Shown: piece by piece, positions 1 through 7,078 of the stretch
Layout: every line of letters starts with the position of its first letter
Numbering within the stretch: the first letter of the stretch is position 1
Assembly: GCA_050946115.1 (NCBI GenBank)
Contig: JBMNUF010000022.1
Location: forward strand, 1-43,634
Reading direction: 5' to 3'
Source: CAYFRC01 sp050946115
GTDB lineage: Bacteria; Bacillota; Clostridia; Christensenellales; Aristaeellaceae
DNA: 43,634 nt
The notes under the pieces: generated by a model
The model's database searches: none
What the model saw: the letters and a program-made list of their open reading frames with translations, nothing else
What the model was told of the DNA's origin: nothing
Position numbers and translations under genes: made by a program

Positions 1-122
1 AAATCAAGGTCGCTAAACGTGTCGGCTACGGCTACAGAGATGACGAGTATTTCTTTACTCTCGTCCGTTTTCTCTCGTTACCTGTTGCTTGGCTCGATTC
101 CCACAACTTTCCGTGAAGAGCC
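1..122 (+). mobile_element. 3' end of an ISL3-family insertion sequence (partial)
   Basis: The element enters from outside the window and ends at about 122. Its outer end, read inward from 122 on the minus strand, begins GGCTCTTCACGGAAAG, which resembles the GGCTCTTC-type terminal inverted repeats of ISL3 elements. The C-terminus of a transposase lies just inside this end (3-116). The other terminal repeat and the target duplication are outside the window. The end sequence differs from that of the complete ISL3-type element at 23092-24408, so these are two different elements. Confidence 0.7.
3..116 (+). CDS. ISL3-family transposase, C-terminal end only
   Basis: A 37-codon frame open from the window edge ends with TGA at 114-116. 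The translated piece IKVAKRVGYGYRDDEYFF matches the typical C-terminal segment of ISL3-type DDE transposases (consensus like IKV.KR.AYG.R..E.F). The stop codon sits within the terminal repeat of the element, which is usual for compact insertion sequences. Everything N-terminal is off the window, so whether the gene is intact cannot be judged. It overlaps the last codons of the convergent isomerase gene. Confidence 0.65.
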   Translation: MKVAKRVGYGYRDDEYFFTLVRFLSLPVAWLDSHNFP

Positions 123-920
123 TAAAATTTGCAGGTCGCGGATCGATTCGCGCAGGCGCGCGGTCTCCAGCGTACAGGTGATGTCCTTGCCGCTCTGTTT
201 GAGCGCGGCGAGGACATTTTGCATATCGATATCGCCGTCCAAGAGGGGCGCGTGCAGATCGTCCATGGCGGGATACGTTGCGTCGGTTCTGCCGCGGTTG
301 TTGTGCAGGTGCACATGCGAAAGATGGGGCAGGCAATCGGCAATCCATTTGGAAACGGGCGTCGGCGAGAGGTTCGCGTGCCCGACATCCAGGCAGATTT
401 GCAGGCGCGGATCGTCCACGGCGGATACAATGTTTAGAAGCAGCGCAGGCTCTTCTTCCGTCACGTTTTCGAGGCAGATTACGGTGCTTCCCCCGCGTTC
501 GGCGAGGAATTGTTTCCAAAAGGCGATCTGCCTTGCCCAAAACCATTCGGGGTGGTAGTTCATCCTATCGAAATTGGCGTGGACGACCATTTTCTCGATC
601 CCGCGTCGGACGCAAAGGGCATATGCTTGGGCGTATTTGCGTTGCGCTACGGCGGCGACGTCCCGATCGATCGCGTGGGGCAGCATTTCATTATACGGCG
701 CGTGCAGGATGCGGTGCTTGCAAGCGCGCAGGTTTTCCTCGAAATGCGGGAAAACGCCATCCAAATACAGGGCAAGGTTGTCCTCAATGCACAGCTCGGA
801 CAGTTCGAGCCCGAAGCCGTACTTTTCCGCGAGCGGTGCGGCGACGCGGGCATAATGCAGGCTGTAATCCGCCTCGTCGCAGGACACATCGGCTACGGTC
901 GCGAGAAAAAAGCGCAGCAC
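78..920 (-). CDS. Sugar phosphate isomerase/epimerase-like TIM-barrel protein
   Basis: The 280-residue product resembles the xylose-isomerase-like TIM-barrel (AP endonuclease 2) superfamily. Metal-ligand style motifs are visible: ICLENVTEEE (Glu), ICLDVGHANL (Asp, His), SHVHLHNNRG (His) and a late Glu in CTLETARL. Substrate unknown. I chose the GTG at 918-920 because AAAGGTG sits 7 bases before it; the in-frame ATG at 948-950 has no such site. It starts 4 bases after the cobC stop and closes the cobalamin operon. The last 14 or so residues (GSSRKVVGIEPSNR) are encoded by the end of an ISL3 element, so the native C-terminus has been replaced. A role in cobalamin metabolism is only guilt by association. 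Confidence 0.75.
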   Translation of the reverse strand: MLRFFLATVADVSCDEADYSLHYARVAAPLAEKYGFGLELSELCIEDNLALYLDGVFPHFEENLRACKHRILHAPYNEMLPHAIDRDVAAVAQRKYAQAYALCVRRGIEKMVVHANFDRMNYHPEWFWARQIAFWKQFLAERGGSTVICLENVTEEEPALLLNIVSAVDDPRLQICLDVGHANLSPTPVSKWIADCLPHLSHVHLHNNRGRTDATYPAMDDLHAPLLDGDIDMQNVLAALKQSGKDITCTLETARLRESIRDLQILGSSRKVVGIEPSNR

Positions 921-924
921 GAAA

Positions 925-1458
925 TCACACCTTTCTGTAAGAGCCGTCATATTGCAGGACGTACCCGCAGCCGTTCGGCACGGAAAAATCGTAATACCCT
1001 CCCTTGGGGAGGGCGAATTTCTCCATGATCGCCATGATCGTGCCCCCGTGGACGACGAAGGCGATGTCCTCCTTCGGCGGATCCATCCAAAAAGGCGCGA
1101 ATGCGGAGACGACGCGCTCCGAAAAGCGCGCCTTGCTTTCTCCGTTCGGAAACGGCGCTTCACCATCGGAATCGATCCACGCCTGATACGCGGGGTCGCC
1201 CGAGAGCTCAAGATAATTTCTGCCCTCGAAATCCCCGAAATCGCATTCGCGAAAATCGGATACGATTTCGGGGGCGATGTCGGGATAGAGGATGCGCGCG
1301 GTCTGGATGCAGCGCAAAAGCGGGCTCGTGACGACGCGGCGCGCCTTTGGCACCGCGCGCGGGGAAAAATCCAGTATCCCCTCGTCCGTGCGACAGCCGA
1401 TGTACCGCCTTTCGAGGTTGCCCTTTGTCGCCGCGTGGCGAATCAAAATGAACGCCAT
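925..1458 (-). CDS. cobC: Alpha-ribazole phosphatase-like histidine phosphatase
   Basis: A 177-residue histidine phosphatase (phosphoglycerate mutase-like) protein. The N-terminal LIRHAATKGNLERRYIG carries the catalytic RH motif, and the second catalytic His is in FVVHGGTIMAIM. In cobalamin synthesis CobC removes the 5'-phosphate from alpha-ribazole phosphate or adenosylcobalamin phosphate. The family is broad, so the specific name rests on context: it lies directly behind cobS and the cobU-like gene. The start ATG overlaps the upstream TAA by one base (TAATG at 1456-1460), which indicates translational coupling. Confidence 0.85.
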   Translation of the reverse strand: MAFILIRHAATKGNLERRYIGCRTDEGILDFSPRAVPKARRVVTSPLLRCIQTARILYPDIAPEIVSDFRECDFGDFEGRNYLELSGDPAYQAWIDSDGEAPFPNGESKARFSERVVSAFAPFWMDPPKEDIAFVVHGGTIMAIMEKFALPKGGYYDFSVPNGCGYVLQYDGSYRKV

Positions 1459-1808
1459 TATTTGATCCGCACCCCGATTCCGCACACGGCGCGCACAACC
1501 GTGTCCGACTGTTGCGCAAGGATGCACAGCGCGCGCCCGACGCTTTCCCGAAATGCGCGGTCTTCGACATCGATCGGGACGACGCCGGAGCCGACCTCGT
1601 TCGCCACGACGACGCAATCGGGCTTTTCCCACACGAGCCGCCATGCGTACTCTTGCGGGTCTTCGCCGTTTTTGAGCAGCTCGAGAACGGTTTCGTGAAA
1701 ATCATAAAAAATCTCGGATGCAGGATTTTCGCGGCGGGCGATCTCGTCCTGCCCCTGATATGCGCCGCCGATATACAGTTTCACAGGATAAACCTCCCCA
1801 ACAGGCAC
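1458..1808 (-). CDS. CobU-like protein with degenerate P-loop
   Basis: A 116-residue protein related to the adenosylcobinamide kinase/guanylyltransferase CobU but shorter than the usual 170-190 residues. The C-terminal half carries the recognisable CobU block VVVANEVGSGVVPID followed by AFRESVGRALCILAQQSD. Where CobU has its nucleotide-binding P-loop (GG..SGKS), this protein has LYIGGAYQGQ, lacking the Lys-Ser/Thr pair. It is therefore unlikely to be a normal kinase. A complete CobU is encoded at 3633-4145 in the same operon, so this is a diverged paralog, perhaps non-catalytic or with a changed role. Its start overlaps the cobS end by 28 bases. Confidence 0.75.
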   Translation of the reverse strand: MPVGEVYPVKLYIGGAYQGQDEIARRENPASEIFYDFHETVLELLKNGEDPQEYAWRLVWEKPDCVVVANEVGSGVVPIDVEDRAFRESVGRALCILAQQSDTVVRAVCGIGVRIK

Positions 1809-2533
1809 GCAAAGATGCCGAAAATTTCAAAGACCTGCACGAACCAGCCCGCAAGATCGCCCGTCACCCCGCCGAAAGAGGAGAGCGCCATGTGCCTGTA
1901 ATACAGGATGCAGCAGATCAGCGCGAGCGCGACAAACGCTGCCGTGCCGATGCCTGTGAGCGCGATGCCTGCGAGCGCGAGCGCGATATACGCAACGGAA
2001 GACAGGAGCACGGTGCGCTTTTGCGGCCCCTGCGAGAGGGCGGCGAGCATGCCGTCGGGCCTTGCGCTCGGGAGCAGCGCGACCGTCAATGCGCTCCCCG
2101 CGCGGGAGAGCACATAGCAAGTGCCGATCGCGGGCGCGAGGCGCGCGTCGGCAGAGCCGAGAAGCGCTGCCATGATGAGGAGATACGCCGCGCAGCCCAT
2201 GACGGCGAATGCGCCGGTATGCGTGTCCTTTAATATCTCGAGCCGCCTTTCCCTGGGCTGCCACGAGGCGAGCGCGTCCACGGTGTCCATAAACCCGTCC
2301 ATGTGGATGCCGCCGGTGATGCAAAGCGGCAATGCCGCGCCGACCGCGCCCTGAATCGCCGAAGGAATTGCGAGCGCGCCGCACAGCCATATCCAAAGCC
2401 CCACGGCGCCGCCCGCGACGAGCCCGACCATGGGGAAAAAGCACAGCGCGTACCGCCGGTTCTCCTCCGACCAGTCCGCGCGGGGCATGGGGATTCGGGA
2501 ATAGGTCGCAAAGGCGATGATAAGGGAATGCAT
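1781..2533 (-). CDS. cobS: Adenosylcobinamide-GDP ribazoletransferase (cobalamin synthase)
   Basis: A 250-residue integral membrane protein, the normal length for CobS. It joins adenosylcobinamide-GDP to alpha-ribazole (phosphate) as the last main step of cobalamin assembly. The family signature GGIHMDGFMDTVDAL with its metal-binding acidic residues lies about 95 residues in, followed by DTHTGAFAVMG. Several hydrophobic helices follow, including the C-terminal FEIFGIFACLLGRFIL. GAGGAG is placed well before the ATG. It is flanked by cobU-type genes in the operon. Confidence 0.93.
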   Translation of the reverse strand: MHSLIIAFATYSRIPMPRADWSEENRRYALCFFPMVGLVAGGAVGLWIWLCGALAIPSAIQGAVGAALPLCITGGIHMDGFMDTVDALASWQPRERRLEILKDTHTGAFAVMGCAAYLLIMAALLGSADARLAPAIGTCYVLSRAGSALTVALLPSARPDGMLAALSQGPQKRTVLLSSVAYIALALAGIALTGIGTAAFVALALICCILYYRHMALSSFGGVTGDLAGWFVQVFEIFGIFACLLGRFIL

Positions 2534-2604
2534 GGCTTCTCTCCTCGTAAAACGGTACTGTCAACCGGGGCGTGTGTTTTCCTCGAAGGGGAAGTTTGCC
2601 GCCC

Positions 2605-3636
2605 TCAACGCCATTGGGCGACGGTTTCCACCAACGCCGCCAGGTTTTCAAAAGGGAAGCCGTTATCGGCTTCGATGTAGAACCACGAACCGCCGTCCGT
2701 CATGCGGAAAATGTCGAACTCGCGCCGTACCAGATCGCGCACCTGTTGGGGCGTGCCGCTTGTCATGGTGCGGGCGCGATCGGTGTGGATGGCCACGGCG
2801 AGCCCCAGACTGCAGCAGCGATCCGCCAGTTCTTTCATATCATAGGCGGGCAGTTGCGGCCATATCGAGGTGATGCCCACTTCCCTCAGGTCTTCCAATA
2901 TGGGCATGATGTTTCCGCAGCTGTGAAAGTGTATATCCAGCCCTGCCTTCGCCGCGGGCTCCAGCATTTCGCGCATGCGGGGCTTGAAAAACTCGCGCCA
3001 GCGCTTAGGGCTCAGGATCATGCCCCGCTCTGTCCCGTAGTCGTCGCCGAGGGCAATGCCATCTGCGCCGGCCTTCACGGATCGACGCACATTCGCCAAG
3101 CCGCGCCGCATCAGTCGGTCTGCCAAATCGTGTATGGCGGGTTCGTCTAATGCGATGTCGCACAGCACGTTCTCGTCGCCGTACAGTGCCAGCAGGATTT
3201 CATACAGCGACCCCGCGCCGCCAAATGTATAAAAACCGTCTTCCTGCCGTTTGCGCACCTGCCGGGCATACGCATCAAATTCCTCCCCCGCATCGGCGGG
3301 ATCCGGCGGCAGGCGATAGGCCATCATTTCCTCCGGTGAGGAGATGGGATGATGCTTTGGGATGCCGGCGACGCCGAAGATGCGGTACTCCCAAACGACG
3401 CCCCATTCGTCGCGCCGAAGTTCGTGATAGCGCCCGTCGATGTCGTAACAGCTTTCCGCGATTTTGGGGATGGGCATGCGCCTATAGGGCTCGAAATCGC
3501 CGGGGAGGGATGCATACAGGTCGTTGAGTTTTTCCCCGTGCTCATAATACCCGACCGGGGTGTAATAATATTGCAGGGGCACTTTATCGACGGATCGATA
3601 GTGCATTGCCCGCCGCACGCGCTCACGGCTGTTCAT
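2605..3636 (-). CDS. Uroporphyrinogen decarboxylase-family (MtaA-like) protein
   Basis: A 343-residue member of the URO-D superfamily, which includes uroporphyrinogen decarboxylase and the zinc-dependent corrinoid/coenzyme M methyltransferases such as MtaA and CmuA. The HFHSCGNIMPIL segment has the His-x-Cys arrangement used for zinc in the methyltransferase branch, with GADGIALGDDYG and a late Glu/Asp motif (YIEADNG). This favours a corrinoid methyl-transfer role over haem synthesis. The ATG at 3636 lies 9 bases after AAAGGAGG; ATGs at 3645 and upstream are too close to that site. It overlaps the end of cobU by 4 bases and sits inside the cobalamin operon, so it may use or salvage corrinoids. 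The substrate is not predictable. Confidence 0.8.
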   Translation of the reverse strand: MNSRERVRRAMHYRSVDKVPLQYYYTPVGYYEHGEKLNDLYASLPGDFEPYRRMPIPKIAESCYDIDGRYHELRRDEWGVVWEYRIFGVAGIPKHHPISSPEEMMAYRLPPDPADAGEEFDAYARQVRKRQEDGFYTFGGAGSLYEILLALYGDENVLCDIALDEPAIHDLADRLMRRGLANVRRSVKAGADGIALGDDYGTERGMILSPKRWREFFKPRMREMLEPAAKAGLDIHFHSCGNIMPILEDLREVGITSIWPQLPAYDMKELADRCCSLGLAVAIHTDRARTMTSGTPQQVRDLVRREFDIFRMTDGGSWFYIEADNGFPFENLAALVETVAQWR

Positions 3637-4145
3637 ACATGCCATCCTCCTTTGACGGCGATCGGAACGGAATAGACGACCTCGACCACGGCATCCGCAA
3701 TCTCCGCCGCGAAGCGGTTGATCTCGGCGAGCGTGCGCAGGTAGGCGTCCGTCCCCTCGGGATAGGAAATGCCGTCAGAAAACACGTCGTTCGTCACCAT
3801 GATGAGGTGCTCCGCCGCTTCCGCAAGGCGCATCAGGCCGCGCGGGATGCGGGCGACATCGCCCCCGTCAAACATCTCGTTCGCCGTGAGATTTACGAGG
3901 TCTTCCAGCAAAACGACGCTGCCTGCGGGGACTTCGATGCTTTCCAAATCCTTGGGGCATTCGACCGTCTGAAAACCGCGGTGCTTCCGCATTTCGCGGT
4001 GCCGCTCAACGCGCAAGGCGGATTCCTCGTCGTACACCTGCATGGTGGCGATGTATATGCGCGATCTTTGGGGGAGCGAATCGATCAAGCGCTCCGCATA
4101 GGTCGATTTGCCGCAGCCGCTGCCGCCCGTCACGAGGAGGGTCAT
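3633..4145 (-). CDS. cobU: Adenosylcobinamide kinase / adenosylcobinamide-phosphate guanylyltransferase
   Basis: A 170-residue protein of normal CobU length. It phosphorylates adenosylcobinamide and then transfers GMP to it, giving the substrate of CobS. The N-terminal P-loop LLVTGGSGCGKSTYAERL is complete. The family blocks IYIATMQVYDEE, RHREMRKHRGFQTVE, LLEDLVNLTANEMF and LIMVTNDVFSDGI follow in order. The start ATG overlaps the cobT stop (ATGA at 4142-4145). The guanylyltransferase His is in the conserved RVERHREMRKHRG segment. Confidence 0.93.
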   Translation of the reverse strand: MTLLVTGGSGCGKSTYAERLIDSLPQRSRIYIATMQVYDEESALRVERHREMRKHRGFQTVECPKDLESIEVPAGSVVLLEDLVNLTANEMFDGGDVARIPRGLMRLAEAAEHLIMVTNDVFSDGISYPEGTDAYLRTLAEINRFAAEIADAVVEVVYSVPIAVKGGWHV

Positions 4146-5182
4146 TTCGCGCCTCCCTGCGGGGTATAGGCGTCGAGCCCGATCCCCGAAAAGGTGTGCG
4201 CGCCGGAATACACGGCATACGCCATGTCCAGCAGCGGAAACAGCATGACCGCGCCCGTGCCCTCGCCGAGCGCCATCTCCGCGTCGATCACGGGCGCAAG
4301 GTTCAGCGCGTCCATAATCTTCCGCGCGGCGGGCTCGCGGCTCATGTGGGATGCGAGCATGAAATCTTTGCATTCGGGGCGGATTCTCTGCGCGAGCAGC
4401 GCGGATACGCAGGAGATCACGCCGTCCGCGACGGTGGGCACGCCGTATTCCATGCCGCCCAGAAACGCGCCCACCATGCCGGCGATTTCAAAGCCGCCGA
4501 GCTTTGCCAATATGCCCACGGGGTCGCCTTTTTCGGGCGCGTGCAGGGTGAGCGCCGTCTGTATCGCGCGGATTTTGCGGCGCAGGCCTTCGTCCGAAAG
4601 CCCTGATCCCCTGCCCGCCATGTCTTCGGGCTCTTCGCCCAGCAGCGCGCAGGCGATCGCGGCGGCGGATGTCGTGTTGCCGATGCCCATTTCGCCAGTC
4701 GCGATGAGGCGGTACCCCCTGTCCCGCATCTCGCCGACGAGTGCCCTTCCGCAGTTTATGGCGAAGAGCGCGTCCTCCCGCGCCATCGCGGGAAAAAATG
4801 TGATGTCGCGCGTGCCGTGCGCGCGCTTTTTTACGATTAGGCGCGGATCGTGAACATCCTCCGCCATGCCCATGTCTATGGCGAACACGTCCGCATCGGC
4901 GGCGCGCGCCATGAGGTTGACGTTGGACGTGCCCTCGCAAACGGTTTTCGCGACGAGCGCGGTCACGGAGGAATCCGACTGCGTCACGCCCTGCGCGACG
5001 ACGCCGTGATCGCTGCAGAACACGAGGACGCACCGCGGCTTCAGGCGGATGTCCTCCGTTCCCTGTATGCCCGCGATCTGCGATATAGCGCGTTCAAGCC
5101 GCCCGAGCGAAGAGAGCGGCTTTGCGACGGCGTCCCATTTTTCCTTCGCGCGCAGGTGCGCGCGCTCATCCCATTTGCGCAT
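4142..5182 (-). CDS. cobT: Nicotinate-nucleotide--dimethylbenzimidazole phosphoribosyltransferase
   Basis: A 346-residue protein of typical CobT length. It transfers phosphoribose from nicotinate mononucleotide to the lower-ligand base, making alpha-ribazole phosphate. Recognisable blocks are KPLSSLGRLE, VFCSDHGVVAQGVTQSDSSVT, LIATGEMGIGNTTSAAA and, near the C-terminus, ALGEGTGAVM with the catalytic Glu. Its start lies inside the end of the upstream Cys-rich gene (17-base overlap) and its end overlaps cobU by 4 bases. No lower-ligand synthesis genes (bza/bluB) are visible here, so the base may be made elsewhere or scavenged. Confidence 0.95.
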   Translation of the reverse strand: MRKWDERAHLRAKEKWDAVAKPLSSLGRLERAISQIAGIQGTEDIRLKPRCVLVFCSDHGVVAQGVTQSDSSVTALVAKTVCEGTSNVNLMARAADADVFAIDMGMAEDVHDPRLIVKKRAHGTRDITFFPAMAREDALFAINCGRALVGEMRDRGYRLIATGEMGIGNTTSAAAIACALLGEEPEDMAGRGSGLSDEGLRRKIRAIQTALTLHAPEKGDPVGILAKLGGFEIAGMVGAFLGGMEYGVPTVADGVISCVSALLAQRIRPECKDFMLASHMSREPAARKIMDALNLAPVIDAEMALGEGTGAVMLFPLLDMAYAVYSGAHTFSGIGLDAYTPQGGAK

Positions 5183-5438
5183 CGCTATTGCGGACGACCT
5201 CCAGTATTTCGGAATACCTTTCGAGAATGCGCTCGCAGCTTCCCTCCGCGTGCGGGAAGGCGCAGTCTGAGCAGTCCTTGATGCCTTTCTCCGTATAAGA
5301 AAAGTGCCCGCCGCATCTCTTTCCGAGCGTGTAGAGCGGGCAATAGCAAAATAGGCAGTTGAAGTTCTCCCCTTCTACACCTTCATGGCAGGGGAAGTAT
5401 TCGCACGCGGTGTTTTGATAGAAGGCGCTGTGCTTCAT
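5166..5438 (-). CDS. Cysteine-rich small-domain protein of cobalamin operons
   Basis: A 90-residue protein with ten cysteines in CxxC-like and spaced pairs (YFPCHEG, CLFCYCPLY, RCGGHF, CSDCAFPH). This fits the cysteine-rich small domain that is often encoded beside cobalamin genes and is presumed to bind metal. Its biochemical role is not established. It overlaps the XpaC-like gene by 4 bases and cobT by 17 bases, so it is translated in the same chain. No membrane segment or signal peptide is seen. Confidence 0.75.
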   Translation of the reverse strand: MKHSAFYQNTACEYFPCHEGVEGENFNCLFCYCPLYTLGKRCGGHFSYTEKGIKDCSDCAFPHAEGSCERILERYSEILEVVRNSDAQMG

Positions 5439-6478
5439 TTTTTGCCGCCGCCCGAGGACGCGGTCTTGGGCATGATGAGGCCGTCCGACGTGATGCCGTC
5501 ACGCGCCATCATCGTCTCGAGCACGCGGATGTCGCTCGAAATGTCCTTGGCTTCTGCGTCGAAAAGGTCGTTCAGCTGCTTGTCGAATGCGAAGACGAGG
5601 CGATCGAGCATATCCTCGATGCGCTTGCGGGAGGAAACGATGTTTTCGCCAGCCGTGGGCATTTTTTCGAGCTCCGCGTAGGCGTTTAGGAGTTTGAGCG
5701 TCGTGGGGAGGTAGTAGTTCATGAAGGTGTGGATCTGCCGCTCCTTTTCGGGGCGCCCGGACACCTGCTCGAAGATGCTCTGCGTGACGGACTCGATGTG
5801 TTCGATCGCGGCAGATACGCGCTTATCGGCGATGCGGTCGTTCATGCGGCGGATCTCCCGCAGCTTCTTTTCGTATTCGGAAATCGTCTCTTCCTTGACT
5901 TCGGGTTTCTTTTCCTCGGGCTTTTTCGCCTCGGACTTTTTCGCCTCGGACTTTTTTTCCTCGCGAATGGGCTGCGCGGAAACGTCGGGCTCCGGCGCGA
6001 ACACCGCGTCCAACACGAAAAGGTCTGCAGCCCTGTCCACGTAGGGGTTCCACAGGCCCTCGTAGTAGCCCATTTCGATCATGCGCTCTATGTCGCTTTC
6101 GCAAGTTTTGATATCGACGCCCATCTTGGCGGCGATCTCCGCGAGCGGGACGACCTTCCTGTCGCCGATGACCGCCTTGTATTTTCTGAACTTCACGTCC
6201 TCCTTGGACCTGTAAAAGCTCATGCCCGCGGCGAACAGGCCGCCGAGCAGCCACATCCAGGCGCTTGTAAAGCTGCTCGTCAGCAAAATGGCGCCGAAGG
6301 CGAACATGCCGATGCCTGCCTTGCGCAGGTTCTTTTGCCGGTCGTTCGCTTTTTTGACGGGCACATCCCGCTCCCCGTAGAGCTTTGCCAGCAGCAGCGC
6401 GATGCCGACGAAGGGCTGCGCAAAGAGCAGGGTAATGATCAACCACCACGGAATGCCGGAGAACACATTCTTTTTCAC
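5435..6478 (-). CDS. XpaC-like (5-bromo-4-chloroindolyl phosphate hydrolysis family) membrane protein
   Basis: A 347-residue protein with two N-terminal hydrophobic stretches (about residues 12-32 and 53-85). A Lys/Glu-rich linker made of repeated KKSEAKKPEEKK-type units follows (about 175-200). The alpha-helical C-terminal region contains YYLPTTLKLLNAYAELE, a block typical of XpaC/DUF-type proteins usually found with TelA in stress operons. The GTG start follows AAGGAG at about 10 bases. A TATACT box lies at about 6505-6510 on the minus strand, without a clear -35. Function is unknown; the family name derives from an old hydrolysis phenotype in Bacillus. Confidence 0.75.
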   Translation of the reverse strand: MKKNVFSGIPWWLIITLLFAQPFVGIALLLAKLYGERDVPVKKANDRQKNLRKAGIGMFAFGAILLTSSFTSAWMWLLGGLFAAGMSFYRSKEDVKFRKYKAVIGDRKVVPLAEIAAKMGVDIKTCESDIERMIEMGYYEGLWNPYVDRAADLFVLDAVFAPEPDVSAQPIREEKKSEAKKSEAKKPEEKKPEVKEETISEYEKKLREIRRMNDRIADKRVSAAIEHIESVTQSIFEQVSGRPEKERQIHTFMNYYLPTTLKLLNAYAELEKMPTAGENIVSSRKRIEDMLDRLVFAFDKQLNDLFDAEAKDISSDIRVLETMMARDGITSDGLIMPKTASSGGGKK

Positions 6479-6619
6479 GGTCTTTCAACTCCTTATGTCT
6501 TATAGTATACACCATTTTTCGCGGCAAAGAAAGCGATTTTGTGTCAAAACATCGTTTCTCGCGTCCATTTGTCCCGCGGACGGTTCATAAGCCCGCGTGT
6601 GAGAAAAGGGCGATTCGCC

Positions 6620-7078
6620 TTACGGAAAAATCGCGACCTCCGTCCCGATTTCGCAGGCGGCAAAGAGGATATCCATATCGGAATCGTTCAGGGCGACGCA
6701 GCCCGCCGTCCAATCGCCTTTCTCGATGCCGCCGCCGTGCAGCATGATGTACCCGCCGAGCAGGGTGTCCCACGGGGGCCTGCGCCGCGCGCTGCACGCG
6801 CGTTCGATTTGAGAGAATGTATCCTCCCCGATGCGCCCTTCCTCAAGCGCCGCCTTTGCGTCTTGGACATTGGGGTAGGAAATGCCGAGCGAGAGATAGT
6901 ACTTGCTGCGGGGGTTTTTGACGCACACAAAATACGCCCCCTCGGGCGTCTTTCCGTCGCCCTCCGCGCGCTTCGTCCCGACGGGGCATTTTCCGAGCGC
7001 AACGGGGAATTCCGTAACGGTATCGCCCTCGAAAAGGTATAGTCTTCTTTGGGATTTATGAATCTCCACGCGCGTCAT
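6620..7078 (-). CDS. L,D-transpeptidase (YkuD) family protein without visible signal peptide
   Basis: A 152-residue protein consisting almost entirely of one YkuD catalytic domain. The active-site region reads IMLHGGGIEKGDWTAGCVAL, matching the HG...(S/T)xGC(I/V) signature with the nucleophilic Cys. Family members form 3-3 crosslinks in peptidoglycan or attach proteins to it, outside the membrane. Here the N-terminus (MTRVEIHKSQRRLYLFEGD) starts directly with the domain, and no signal peptide or membrane anchor is seen. The gene overlaps the end of dprA by 4 bases, so it is probably co-transcribed with dprA. Confidence 0.85.
   Translation of the reverse strand: MTRVEIHKSQRRLYLFEGDTVTEFPVALGKCPVGTKRAEGDGKTPEGAYFVCVKNPRSKYYLSLGISYPNVQDAKAALEEGRIGEDTFSQIERACSARRRPPWDTLLGGYIMLHGGGIEKGDWTAGCVALNDSDMDILFAACEIGTEVAIFP

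Noticed and set aside
4145..6620. Search for a cobalamin riboswitch upstream of the cob genes
   Set aside because: No B12-box-like sequence or leader was recognised by eye. The genes overlap, leaving no room except upstream of 6478.
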